DNA of 64,000 nt from Grammothele lineata (Eukaryota > Basidiomycota > Agaricomycetes > Polyporales > Polyporaceae): the NCBI GenBank assembly GCA_002150815.3, contig NDFF03000385.1, positions 1-64,000 on the forward strand, given 5' to 3'. The notes under the pieces were generated by a model. The model had not been told where the DNA came from. It was given only the letters and a program-made list of their open reading frames with translations, and did no database searches. Positions 21,519 through 33,393 of this stretch are shown in pieces. Within the stretch, counting starts at the first letter, position 1; each line of letters starts with the position of its first letter. Position numbers and translations under genes: made by a program.

Positions 21519-22746
21519 ATGGCGAAACGCGTTGCGATCGTGACAGGCGCTGCGCAAGGCATCGGGCGCGGGATTGCGACTCGGCTCGCCAAGGACGGCT
21601 TCGACCTGGGACTCTTCGATCTGCCTCAGGAGCGCGAGAAGCTCGACGAGCTGGCGGGGTCGCTGAAATCAGAGTACGACGTGAAGGTCTTGTGCGTTGA
21701 GGGCGACGTATCGCGCGAGGGGGACGTGCAGCGGTTGGTGGAGACTGTCGTGAGCGAGTTGGGGAGTCTATATACGGTGAGTGCTCATCTCCGTCACCCC
21801 TCCCCCTATACGCACCTATGGTTCCTGTGGCTGAGGAATGGCTCAGATGGTTGCGAATGCTGGCATAGCCGGAAGCTATCACGAAATGCATGAACGTACG
21901 TCGCCCACGTTCCATGATCCCCAACGCGGTGATAATGACACCTCTCCAGTGCCGACAGACTTATTCGAGAAAACGATGAACGTCAATACCCTGGGCGTTT
22001 TCTTTTGCTTCAAATACACTGCGTTGCAGATGATCAAGCAGGGTTCCGGAGGACGTATTATCGCCGCTGCCTCGATCGCAGCTAAGAAAGGTACGCGTCT
22101 CAAGCGCTCTAAGACCCGTTTGAACTTCACGTCTCATGCATGTGCTGCATCGACAGCCATTCCCGAACTTGGCGCGTACAGCGCCTCCAAGTTCGCCGTG
22201 CGCGGCCTCGTGCAGAGCGCAGCTATGGATTGGGCAAAGTACGGCATCACCGTGAACGCATACGCGCCGGGGGTCGTCGAGACTCGTATGAGTGCGCAAA
22301 CTTCTCTCCCTTTCCCTAGCGCCTTCACTTATCGAATTATCTTCTCGCAGAACAACAAGCAGACGCGCACGCCAGGAGGCGTTTGGGCGTGTCAGACGAC
22401 GCTGATGTCTCCTCTACGGTGAGTTCGATCTTCCCTCAACGATGGGTTCAATGATGGAATGCTGATGACTCGACGGATGAAGCCCACGAGCCTCATCGGC
22501 CGGAACGCGCAGCCTGAAGACATAGCGAAGCTCGTGTCCTTCCTGGCTTCGGACGAGTCTGCATTCATCACGGGTATGTCCCTGTAACAGTGGTGAGCTG
22601 GTATGTATCGTGCTGATTTTCTTGATTTTGGTGCGTTTTGTACTTCAGGTCAAACTGTAAGTGTCTGTGTGCACGTTCGAGGCGGAGACGTCACTGACTG
22701 CCGATCTTCCCAGTATAACGTCGACGGCGGCATACAGTTCGATTGA
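21519..22746 (+). CDS. SDR4: short-chain dehydrogenase/reductase paralog
   Basis: Model join(21519..21776,21847..21895,21950..22090,22157..22291,22351..22418,22483..22573,22649..22656,22714..22746), 260 aa, [10 protein letters not shown] start. Motifs: [15 protein letters not shown] (acid residue after beta2, NAD-type), [19 protein letters not shown] (Tyr157/Lys161), [17 protein letters not shown] and YNVDGG. All introns are GT-AG, 53-75 bp. Exon 7 is the 8-nt microexon GTCAAACT, coding the end of Gly plus Gln-Thr. This copy has the full, canonical set of exons and can serve as the family reference. Cytosolic carbonyl reductase or alcohol dehydrogenase activity is inferred from the family; the substrate is unknown. 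Confidence 0.9.
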
Positions 22747-23776
22747 ACGTCGGAAGCTGCATGCGCCGCTCAGGCTTCAGGCTGCTGTGTAGTGGCCAAT
22801 TTGGCACTACGGATACGTGTACTGTAATGTACCATATGTATATGTCAAGATCTGTGAACGATGGCGTACGTTCCTTTCACGTTAGGCGGAGTTCTCCTGT
22901 AGTCCGTGATGGCTTTCCAGGTTTCAAGCTCCGAGTTACTTACATGGTAAAGCAGCGACCTGCACGTTATCCAATTCATCACTCCGCTATTTACTTGATG
23001 TAACTCTTCGGAAAATCGTCCTGCACGAGATTGCTCAAGCAAACAAGCAAAGCACCTTCTCGTGTTCTTGCCTGTCGCCGCGGCGGGTGCCTGTGACGTC
23101 ATTGCGCGTCTCACAGCGCTCATGTTTCGCGAGTCCGACTCTGACCCGTCTCGCGTTCTGTCTCTGTGCATCACCCATCTTCATCCGCTTCGCTTTTCTT
23201 CCTCTCAGACGTGCGATACAATCGGCCGCATTCATCCTCAAGGATGATGAAAACGCTGCGTGGACCAGGATTGGAGTGAACCTTGACGCTGATAGATGGG
23301 TTGGGATGTTGCGACGGCTCGGACACCAAGGTACGCACATGCGGCCCTTCTGTATACCTGTCTGTGCAGCTGATGTATACTTCTGTGTTACTAAGAGGCT
23401 CGTATGCTCTGTGCCTTCGAAGTACTTGCTTAGGGACTTCGCCTTTGAGCCGTTCTAGGCAATGCACTCACTTTCCACGCCGACGTGTCCCGAGTCACGC
23501 GCATTGATGCCCAGCTTCCTTCGGTCCCATGCCACCCCAGTCAACCGGCTGCTACATCTAACATCCTCATTCAACGAGGAGCGATAGTGATCCTGGCTCA
23601 GTATCCGTCTCTCCTCTCCTCGTTGGAGACCAACACCTCCATCGGACCCATCGGTGTCGCTCACACCCAGTGCTCGTGAGTGTCGCCCCCGTCTTCTCTG
23701 CTGGCCATAGTTCTCATGTGCTTTCTCGGACTACATGCAGAACATCATTCTATCCCAACCCACCTCCCCGAGAAAC
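22747..23776. other. Intergenic region SDR4-SDR5
   Basis: No gene supported. It contains a TGACGTCA site at 23094-23101 and pyrimidine-rich sequence before the SDR5 start. An in-frame upstream ATG at 23735 would extend SDR5 by 14 residues. Confidence 0.5.
23094..23101. promoter_or_regulatory. CRE/ATF-like octamer upstream of SDR5
   Basis: Palindromic TGACGTCA, 683 bp upstream of the SDR5 ATG, at nearly the same distance as the SDR3 (650 bp) and SDR4 (715 bp) sites. Confidence 0.5.
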
Positions 23777-25030
23777 ATGACAAGACGCGTCGCGATCGTG
23801 ACGGGCGCCGCAGAAGGCATCGGCCGCAGCGTTTCCACTCGACTCGCGAAGGACGGTTTCGACCTGGGCCTATTCGATCTGCCGCGCGAGTCGGAGAAGC
23901 TTGAGGCACTCGCTGCGTCGTTGAGGCAAGAGTATGGGGGAAGGGTTCTGTGCGTCGAGGGGGACGTGTCGCGGGAGGCGGACGTGCAGCGGTTGGTGGA
24001 TACCGTCGTGAGTGAGCTTGGGGATGTATACGCGGTGCGTTTTCTCTCAGCTTCTCTCCATCTCTCCTGCGAATACAAGCGTAGATGCTGTTACTTAAGA
24101 AGAGCACAGATGATTGCGAATGCTGGGATATCGGGAAGCTATGACGTACTCCACGAAGGTACGCCGTCGTGCGACATCCCGATCTTTGCTGCATATCGAC
24201 GATGCCGGTCTCTCAGTGTCAACCGAGGCGTTCGAGAGGACGCTGAGCGTGAACCTCATGGGCGTTTTCTTCTGCTTCAAATACACCGCGCTACACATGA
24301 TCAAGCGCGGCTCTGGAGGACGCCTCATCGCAGCTGCGTCCATCGCGTCCAAGAAAGGTATGCGTTCACATATCCTCAAGGGGGTGTCGGATGCTTGAGA
24401 TCTCATACGCACATTGTATCAACAGCTATCCCTAATGCGGGGCCGTACAGCGCGTCCAAGTTCGCTGTGCGCGGCCTCGTGCAAAGCGCAGCGATGGATT
24501 GGGCCAAGTACGGCATTACTGTGAACGCGTACGCTCCAGGGGTCATTGAGACGCGCATGAGTACGTATTCCGTCTTCTTTCTACCTGTACCTGAGGCCTC
24601 CTACTGAGACACATTTTTGGCAGAGCGAGAGGCCGACGAGTACCACCTTCAACGCACGAGCGCGTCAGACGGTCAGGGTACCCTCGTTTCGTCCACGGTG
24701 CGTTCTTACAGACGTGCAAACGGATTCTCAACTTATGTAGTCAAACTCACGACTATCCATCCCCAGCTCATGAGCGTCCTCGGTCGTCACGGACAACCTG
24801 AAGACGTGGCCAACCTCGTCTCTTTCTTAGCCTCGGACGATTCTGCTTTCATCACTGGTAAGCCCAAGTTCGAATGGATCAGAAATGCTGTGTTTTACTG
24901 ACCTTTGGATCCTTTCCGGTGACATATCAGGTCAAACTGTGAGTATTTCTGTCTATGTTCTTCTGTAAGAGGCGTAACTGACAACGGGGTCTTCAAGTAT
25001 ACCGTCGACGGCGGTGTCTGTTTCGATTAG
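23777..25030 (+). CDS. SDR5: short-chain dehydrogenase/reductase paralog
   Basis: Model join(23777..24034,24110..24158,24217..24357,24426..24560,24624..24697,24767..24857,24931..24938,24998..25030), 262 aa, MTRRVAIVTG start. Motifs: [34 protein letters not shown] (Tyr157/Lys161), NAYAPGVIETRM, ITGQT and YTVDGG. The 8-nt microexon GTCAAACT is identical to that of SDR4. Exon 5 is two codons longer than in SDR4. The last exon and part of intron 7 lie inside duplicated block C, and an orphan inverted copy of this exon is found at 45799-45831. The gene is intact; its substrate cannot be told from sequence. Confidence 0.9.
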
Positions 25031-28000
25031 GCTGTCAAGTAGAGCCGGAACGCGCATTTCTCGAGTGCGAGCGTGAAAGGAATACGAATGAGTACCTATA
25101 GGTCGAAGGGGCTGTCGCGCGCGACCCGATGTATGTACGCTTGTAAAACGTCACGTTCCACAACCCCGGCTGTCTTGGATGTGCGTAGGGCGGCTGTGTT
25201 TGTGGCGGGGACAATCGAAGGCTGTGCCAGTGGCCTGAGGTCACGCTGCTCAAGAAGCGACCAGAGAAGGCTAGCGACAGTTACCCGACATTGGATAGCT
25301 TGAACGAAAGGAGTGGCTTATGGGCGCTATTCGCCTCGGAATGTTTCGGATGGCGAGATGTGGCTGATCGTTGCTTGTTCCTGTTTGCTTTGTGGCAACG
25401 TGCCAGCAAACCGTCGTAGGCGCCTCGCCCTTCACTCTTACGCGGCCGTTGTAAGTGCGAAGTCCATTTGAGGGTCGAGCGTTAACCAGCAGATGTCAGT
25501 GGTACGAATTCTATACTCAGACTCTTCTTCAGAGTGAAGTAGTCGGTCTCTTTGCAGTGGAAGTGTCAACGTTCGGCCCACAGGTGTGCAGAGCCGCGTT
25601 CTTGTCCCAGATGCGCTCCGTTTTCGCGGGACGCATAAGCGTGCGCATGGCCATTCACCTATCGCGTTTGCTTTGCATGCTAACATTGAAATTTTTGTAG
25701 TAGGTCTTCCCGTACATGGTCGGCGAACATCCTGCTCACCGACCGTCTTGGCGGCTCGTTGCCTAAGGGCTCGAGCCCCTACTCTGGGGGTGAGTATCGG
25801 TCGGTCACCACACTTAATTGAAAGCCCTTTAATTCTTTTCATGCTATCTAGTTCTGATTTTTGCACGCGCAGTCTCAACGAGAGTTCCGCGCAGAGCCGA
25901 CGTCCATCCGCGCTTCTCATCAACTGACAAGATTAGAGCCAACGTGCCTATGACTTTCTCTTGGCCTCTCGATCTCGCATCCCCGCGAGGCCACCGACGA
26001 TCCCTCGATCCCAATCACTCCCGAGCCAAACTATGTTCTCAGTTCTCAGTCTTCCCGGACGGCCGAGATCCCCGCGTACGCTCTTCGCTCTTCCTCCGTC
26101 CGCCTCCCACGCGCCGGTCACAGATAGACACGAGGCACGCCCACGCTGGTCCCGGACGTCCTCCGACGGGAACTCTCTCGGCGCCACGCGCTCTCTGTCT
26201 CTGGCTCGCCTTCTTTGTGCGCATTTGGGTTCGACGACGGATGCGGACGCACGAGAGCACGAGAGGGCGCTTCGGCAGGGACCTCGGCCTGCCAGAGGAG
26301 GCAGCGCGACCCGTCCAGGCCGCTCGACGCACCTGGATTCTGCACCATTCCCGTTTCGCTCGCCGGCCTTCTCTCCGCCCAATCGCCCGCCGCTAATCGC
26401 CAATCTGCTACGCCGTTCGCTCGTCCACCGTCCAGCGCTAGCCACGCATGTTGGTAGCATGATATCGATGTTGGTGCTCCTGCCAGTGGCTCTATACCTT
26501 GGTTGACCGCGCTCCTCCCTTCTCGAATATGGCTTTTCGACACTCCAGCGATCCCCTGCCGATCTGCATACGCACAGCTCAACAGGGCCGTCCGTCAGAT
26601 AGCGTGTCGTGCCTTCCCGCGGGGGCTTCGAATTCGTCATGGCCGGCGTATCGTTAGCCCTCGGACCCCACGTGCAATGCCCGCCTTGTTCCCCAACCAG
26701 CCTAACTGCGCGCACGTCGACGAAACTCCGGCGTCGTCCTCCTCCCTGGGTGCTGTGGCAATATCGAATGTCTGCCAGTGTTCGAGTCTCTGTCGGCCAA
26801 GCTTAACGATGGGGTGGCTCGACTGCTGAATCTAGGATCGCCCGTCTTCCAGGGCATAACTCTCGTCGATGGGCTTCTGCGGGGGAGGCGGGCGATCGCG
26901 ATCTGGGCCCTCGAGGGCCCTGCTTCCTCGGCCAGCCCGTCGCGTGTCGGGAACAGCCACCCCGGTCCCTGTCCCTCTCGAGATTCTGGAATGCGCTTCT
27001 CCCGCTCTCTCGCCCTCTGGATTGTGCTCTCAGCTCTCTCGTGGACGCGTCTCGGTGTGGCCTTGTGCACATCCTTCTCAGACGGGACTCGCGTTTCGTA
27101 TCCTTGTCCCGCATACAAGGGCATATTGCACACGTCCACGGTGCACGCGCATATTCATTCCTGCTCAGCTAGAGATACCGCCTGCAATACCCCTGACATA
27201 CGATCCCACCCCGTTCTTCTCGGAGCCGCACAACGCTCGCCCTCCTCCCTGCCGCCCACGTGTCATTCTGGTCTCAAGATGTGTCTCAAGGCGCCCTTCC
27301 GTCTGTCGAACAACCTCCGTGCCTGCCCCTTCGGCGCTCCCGCCTCCCGTCTGAGCCCGTCTTCGTCTCGCGCGCGCTGAATAGCCTCTTGTACCCTTTG
27401 CGTGCGCGCATTCAGCGGCTTCTCTCGACGCCGCCGGCACTACTAGCGCTTGGGTCGACAACGCGTCATACAGTGCCTGTACAACGTCGTGTCGCGTTGC
27501 GCGTCATATGGCGCGCGTGCGGGCCCTCGCGGCGCGCCGTGTGCTCGCGGCCCTCACGCTCGCGGAGATGACGCCTCGCCCCGTGCCGCTCCGCCCTGTA
27601 CCTGTCTTCGTCCTAGCTTTCGCCTTCGCCTTCGTCTCCCCGCCGCGGCGCCCCAGAGCCCAGTTCTTCATTAACATTGTGCGCACCGCCACCTCCACGG
27701 GGCGGGCTCTCGTTCCCGCTCCCGTCCACGCCCACGCACACGCACGCGCGACCCGTCCCCAAACCCGCTCTTTCTTCGCTTTCTCCCAAGTGCTGGCACA
27801 CTCCGCGAGCGCAGCCCCTCTCACCCCGCACCACCCCGCCCCGCGCCGCGCACATCAGCCGTAGCCCGTCAGCCGTCAAAGGCCGTCAACCGCGAGCCGC
27901 ACAAAGTTCGCCCCGCCCCCCGCGCCGGCAGCTCGGCCACAGGGCCCACCTGACAGACTTCCCTCGAGTCCCACACTCGATTCTCGATTCTCGAGCGCGC

Positions 28001-29545
28001 GACCCCTCGATCTACCAATTCCGGCGCTCGGGCCGAACCCATGCTTCCGCGAGCGAGGTGTGGCGGCTTGCGCGGCACCTCACGCTCGAGTCCGCCGTAC
28101 GTCGTACGTCTGATGCACGATGGTCGATGTTCGGATTTGGGGCTAGCGTTGTACTCTCGCTCGAGGCAGAGCGCGGCCGTTTGCACCCGCCATCTGCTGC
28201 CTGCCTGTGTATGTGTGCGGACCTTCGTGAGCTCTTGTCTCAGCTGGACTTGTTCGTGTAGGCGCAGTGCGCATGCTCTGTCTTGTATGTATGTGCGGTT
28301 CTGTACCTCGCGCGCTCTTCTCGCGAAGTTCGCCTTTCCCTTCTTCCCTTTGCAGCGCGGCGCCGCTTTCCCGTCTTCCAGGACAACACCGGGCTCCGGA
28401 GATCCGTGATCGAGATTGGGGTATAAGCGTGCGCGCAGGGGCGCGGCGTCGCGGGAGCGATCTCTGGGTATGATCATGGTCATGAGGAACCCCTTGTTGT
28501 TCACGCGTACGCGTGCACGCTTTTCATTAAGTGCATACGTACATACGTACGCTCCCGCGTGCGCGCGTGCCATTCCTTCCAGACGACACCATGGCCCATG
28601 GGAGCTCCGCGTTTCCTTTCGGGACTAGCCTCGAACATACGGCGCGCCGTATGCAGTATGTATGTACGCGCTACAGCCCCCGACAGTCTCTAGCAAGCTC
28701 ATCGGGTACCACAGTCCACATTCGGGCAAGCTCAGTCAAACGGAACGGCACGCCCTTCCGCTTGCGTTCCCCGCTCAGCTCCATTTGTATAACGTTAAGT
28801 TGCCGGGGAGGCTTGGCGCGGCTTCTAGCGTGCCCGTGCGGCCCTGTGCGGGTCTGGATTCGCGATCGCGCATTGGATGCACACTAGTAACTTACTGCAC
28901 GGGGTGCGTTGGTGTGCTGATGGGTTGGTACTGGGGTATGTACGTACACGCGCGCACACAGAACGCAATCGCTGCAAAGTGGTGTACCGCCGCGTTCGAA
29001 CGTGCGCAGTACAGTACTTGGAGGGCTCCACTTCCCGGGTGGGCCGTACTGCATGCGTTCAAGCTTCGCTTTGTGTTTGATGTTTGAGTTGTCGTACGAT
29101 CGTAACTGGATCCTTCCTTCTTTGATTCGTTCGCGATCACCCAGAGCCTTGACCACGCAAACTTCGATCGCGAACTTCACGCTCGCTCGAATTCGCCTTC
29201 CGTACCGTACAGTGCGGAATGCGTTAGTAAGCGCATACAACCACCGCATATAGCACGCGCCCCGCGCCTGAGCCTCTCTATCCTCGCGCGCGCGCGTGCG
29301 CCCCGCCCCGGCCTTCCGTTAGTCCACTCAATCGATGACTCTCTCCGTCACGAGCAAACCTTTGGCGTGAGGTGAGCCCACTGCGGGATAAGGACGACGT
29401 GCGCTCACTCAACGGCAGCGGCACCCAGCCTCCGTCCCCGCCCCTCCACACGCACAGACTACAGGACACGGGACACCCGGCGTGCCTCGAGGCACACGAG
29501 CCCCTTCCCCCGCCTTCCCCGTAGAACTTCAGAACGCGCGAAGCT
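24951..29545 (+). repeat. Duplicated block C, left arm of inverted pair
   Basis: About 4.6 kb, starting inside intron 7 of SDR5, matches the reverse complement of about 41450-45878. Shared markers include the SDR last exon, the perfect palindrome GGGCCCTCGAGGGCCC (26905-26920 and 43995-44010) and GGACACCCGGCGTGCC-type sequence near 29470. The block is very GC-rich and open in several frames on both strands. Frames differ between the arms through small indels, so apart from the SDR5 end I support no gene in 25031-29545. Confidence 0.8.
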
Positions 29546-29742
29546 TGAGCGCTGAGCCTGAGCGCTTGAGCATCGAAGTCTCTGCTTAGACGGGCACCGG
29601 ACGTGCGCGGGCGGGGGCGGGTACTTACCTATAGCGTTAAGAATACGCGGACGGGCTCACCAGCACAACGGCCATGTCACTGCCGCACTGTGTCCTGCGC
29701 CGCGACCCCAACGTCGGCCTAGGTCGATCTGTGGCGTCAGGG

Positions 29743-30446
29743 AGGAGGAAGAGGCGAATTCGGGCGCCTGATACGCCTACTCGCCCCACATGTCATGCAT
29801 TCGACAGAACTAGTTTACATGACACGTTCGACGATACCAGGCTAGCCCACAAAGCCTACTCAAACAGAACGTCCACCTCGAGGACAGCGGACACAGCGAG
29901 CCATCGAGTCGTGCACGAGCTGCCGCTCGACGCAGAACAGACCCCTGGCCCCCTGGATCGGCAGGGGGCAGAACCACGGTATATAACCTGGGAAAAAAAA
30001 ATCCAAAAAACCCCAGGAGTCCCCGCCATGCTCCCTCACGGCGAGGCGACACTCCCCCGCAATCCGGAGTCTCTCCTTACGCCGAGCGGCTACCCGCTCC
30101 GACCCGCTTGCTCTCCGTGTCTTGACCTTGGCGGTAACGCTCCATCCTGTAGGTGCCCGCTACGGAAAATGGGGCAAAAAATGAGATGTATATTAGCACA
30201 CAAAAACAACATACGGGCTTGGGGCATTAGACGCCTCCCATTCCGCGTGCGTATTAATCTGTATGACGGGAACCTGCCTGCAGAGGTCATAAGTAAACCG
30301 GATCCAATCTGCTACGATCCCTAGTACGCCCTCGTCATCCAGCATCCTGCCCAATAGCGGCCAATCATCCAATGCCAGCCTCAACTCCTCGTAACGGGCA
30401 TCCCGGCTGTACAGCTCCTGGAAGAAGTCCCGCCTAGCCTCGCGTG
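29743..30446. mobile_element. Insertion of unknown type in block D
   Basis: 704 bp absent from the inverted copy D', flanked by direct GTCAGGG copies (29736-29742 and 30447-30453). No clear terminal inverted repeats. It includes an A-rich run near 29992-30016. The minus strand around 30430-30190 has an open frame (FQELYSRDARYEELRLALDD near its start) with protein-like composition that I do not recognise. It could be a small transposon, a retroposed fragment or captured coding sequence. Confidence 0.45.
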
Positions 30447-31731
30447 GTCAGGGGGAGTCGGCCGCTGTCTTCGTGCATGCCGTGGGGAAGGCACGTGCTG
30501 CTACCTCAATGCGACACGACAGAGACGTACTTACGCGCTCGTGTCCGATGAAGCTGTCCGACTCGTGCGCTGGAAGATGGTGAGACACGCAAGGGGTGCA
30601 CGACGCCCGTATCAGATGATAATTCGATGAAAAACGCTAAGGAGAGCCCCAGCTCTCTCGCCTTGTGATGCGCAGTCGTTAGCAGCCAGACACGGGGAAG
30701 GACGCGCTGCTTCCTTACCACTCAGAACGCCAAGTGATTTCAACGCGTGTGTATGTGCCAATGTGCTGCTCTTGAAGCAGATTGTTGGGGGCGCTGCTGT
30801 GCTGACTGCGCGTGTTAGATAACGGAATATCATACGCGGTATGCGAAGAAGCTCACTCTGGGCGGCCATAGGGTTCAAGGCACGCGGACGCAGATGCGAG
30901 GAAAGAGATACTGGAAACAGAAGAGATGAGGGTCTGCAGAAGAACACATCGGAGAGACGAAGGGGGGAAGAGTGTTCGATCGAGTGCGTGAAGGATGAAA
31001 TACAACGCAGAAACTCACCATAGACTAGATCATCCGTGAATACTACTTGGATGCGGCAGATGGAGGCGACTTCGCGCGAATGGTTTGGTGGGCAATGGCC
31101 CTGATTCAGGGGAGCGAATCTGTGGCGCCTTGTGATAGAATTGACACGCACAATGACTGGCAAACGCAATTCAGGGAGGAATATGAGAGAGCAAACCCGA
31201 ACTTTGCGCAGCTCTGATCGTGAGTAGGAGACAGTTGCATAGATTAGGGTATTTTGAGCTCCGCGAAGCGTGGAATGTTGATGAGATATTGCAGTGAGCA
31301 TTAGAAGAGATACAGAGCTCCGAGTAGATAGAGTACTTACCTTCAAGTACCGAGAGACCCAGCGCCGCGGCTGTGGGAGCGTCAACTCCGTGGCCGAACG
31401 GAGAACGCGGTATGGATATACACTCGAATGTCCGCGCACGACGTGATGCCAGAATTGATGCATATTGAGGGTCATACCTTGAGAGTTATGAAGAATGCAG
31501 CAACGAGCCACTGGCCGCGATGACGGCTTGGACGCTAGAGGCGCGATGGACGGTCCCAGTTGGCAAGCAGCGATGTTAGCGATCTCCGGAGCGTCTGATG
31601 TTGACCACTGAGCGCTGAGCACGGAGTCTTGAGAGTAGTGGAAGAAGAAACTCGTATAATGGACGACTCGCTCGGAGGCACACAGTCGGCGACAAGTCGC
31701 CGGAACAGCGGCGGAAGGGCGCGTCACGTGA

Positions 31732-31739
31732 TGACGTCA
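31732..31739. promoter_or_regulatory. CRE/ATF-like palindrome upstream of Fbx2
   Basis: TGACGTCA at the centre of a perfect 16-bp palindrome GTGATGACGTCATCAC, overlapping a CACGTG E-box on the left, about 112-119 bp upstream of the Fbx2 ATG. The Fbx3 copy keeps the octamer. Confidence 0.55.
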
Positions 31740-31850
31740 TCACAGCCACTCATTTGCGGCCCGGCGCTAGTGTCAAACTACTTGGGTTTCCTCTCTTCTC
31801 CTCGGACGCTCTTACCCAGATCCTTGCCAGGAGCCTGGCACTCAACATCT

Positions 31851-33230
31851 ATGGATAGCGTCCCACTCCCCAAGCCTCCTCGCTTCCCCACAGAAATCTG
31901 CTGGGCCATAATCGACGTTATCGGCCAAGATCTCGAGCGCTGGCCCTGCGTTTCCGATGTCTGGCACAGGCACTCTACGCTCAGAAACTGCGCCCTCGTC
32001 CACACCTCGTGGCGCCACCGGGCGCAATTCTGGATTTTTCGCGTAGTTGTCGTCAGCCGGGTCCATCAGCTTCGTAAGTGGGCGGCTGTCGTTAGTGCTG
32101 TCCCTGCCCTCGCGCAACACACAAGCACGATCCGGTTCGACATTTTTTTCACGAGCCTGCCCAGTGGCAGGTTCTACCCAACAATTGCGACCCCTATGCA
32201 CATATTCCCTTCACTTAAATTTCCACTACCATGTTTGCACAATCTATACATTAAACATCCCTTACCAGCCTGGGAGCAGCGCCTCATCGGATCCGGAACA
32301 GAAAAATATTACCTACCGCACTTCGTCATCTCTCCCCATTTACCCCGACTCTCCAAGCTAGCGTTCTTCTCGGTGACGTTCCTGGACATCTCCTGTCCAA
32401 AATTCCCCAACTTCTCTGACTTCATGCGTCTCCTGTCCTGCTTCATCAACCTAGAATGCCTGCAGTGTGATGGAATCGAGTGGGACCGCCTTGGAGTCGT
32501 CCCGGGGTTCACCAAACGTGAAGGGTTCCTACGACACCTCAAGACTCTATACGTGCGTGATCCATCTCTCTCTCCGTGGCGGACATGGGCTCTGAACTCC
32601 TAGCGCTAACATTGACCATTTGCAGATTTGGAGATCCGGGCTAGCACCGCATGGCCTCCAGAGGCTGCTCGCGGCCCTGCCCAGCGAGAGCATTACGCGC
32701 ATTCACATCTTCCTTCCTTACTCGGTCGCGAGTTCGCTCGATTTCCCCGTCGACCCCGTCACAGGGACCGACATATCCACCATCACGCTAAGCAAGTTCA
32801 CACGGCTTGCTGAAATCGAGGTCCGGCGGATTCTCCATATACGGACATTAGATGTCGGTGACCGCAGCTGGCAGATTGAAGCGCGGAGCTGGCTGCAGCA
32901 GATGCTGTCTTCCTGGACGCCTGCGCAGCCACGGAGGCTGGTTATGAACATGACGGACTCACGCTACCTCCTCGGACCGCGGGACATGGAGGAGATGGAG
33001 GCAGATGCGCGGGTTGTGGAAGGTCGTGCTGGTGAAGGTACGTGCGCAGCGCGCTCCAGGCGTGCGGACGTTGAATAGCCACCCCGGATGCTCAAACGTG
33101 TATGATGTTAGATCCTCCTTTGACTGTCGCTCTTATACTCCCGTATGCGCTTCCCCGGGAAACCTTCGAGAGGATGTACCCGCGGCTCTCGAAAGAGGGA
33201 CGATTGACGATTACGACAGAAAATCTTTAG
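31851..33230 (+). CDS. Fbx2: F-box-like protein
   Basis: Model join(31851..32552,32626..33037,33112..33230), 410 aa. F-box-like N-terminus with RFPTEICWAIIDVIG (about residues 11-25) and LRNCALVHTSWRHRAQFWIF (about 44-63). The middle carries the family block FPNFSDFMRLLSCFINLECL and WDRLGVVPGFTKREG. Exon 2 has DPVTGTDISTITLSKFTRL and a SSWTPAQPRR segment; exon 3 starts with the shared DPPLTV and ends soon after, so it lacks the acidic tail of Fbx1 and Fbx4. Introns are GT-AG with the same phases as in Fbx1. Probable substrate receptor of an SCF ubiquitin ligase (family inference). Its inverted duplicate Fbx3 is disrupted. An upstream in-frame ATG at 31629 is not favoured because the shared region with Fbx1, Fbx3 and Fbx4 begins just after 31851. 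Confidence 0.78.
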
Positions 33231-33393
33231 ACGAGGAGGTAGCCACTCCTCTGAGGCACTAGCACCGCATGAACAACTCGATATGTCGAAGAATGCATCC
33301 CGATGACGTTCGCGCAGGTACGCGATCATGTCTTCATGTGTTGAAGGAGATATCATCACGACTGACACAGAATGCAGATACTTTCATGGAGTA

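Noticed and set aside
25944..29640. Many ORFs of 100-250 codons on both strands in block C
   Set aside because: Overlapping on both strands with arginine/proline-rich composition, and not preserved in the inverted copy.
30612..31727. 371-codon minus-strand ORF upstream of Fbx2
   Set aside because: It crosses the 330-bp segment absent from D' and overlaps the Fbx2 promoter. No domain, and the frame is not kept in D'.
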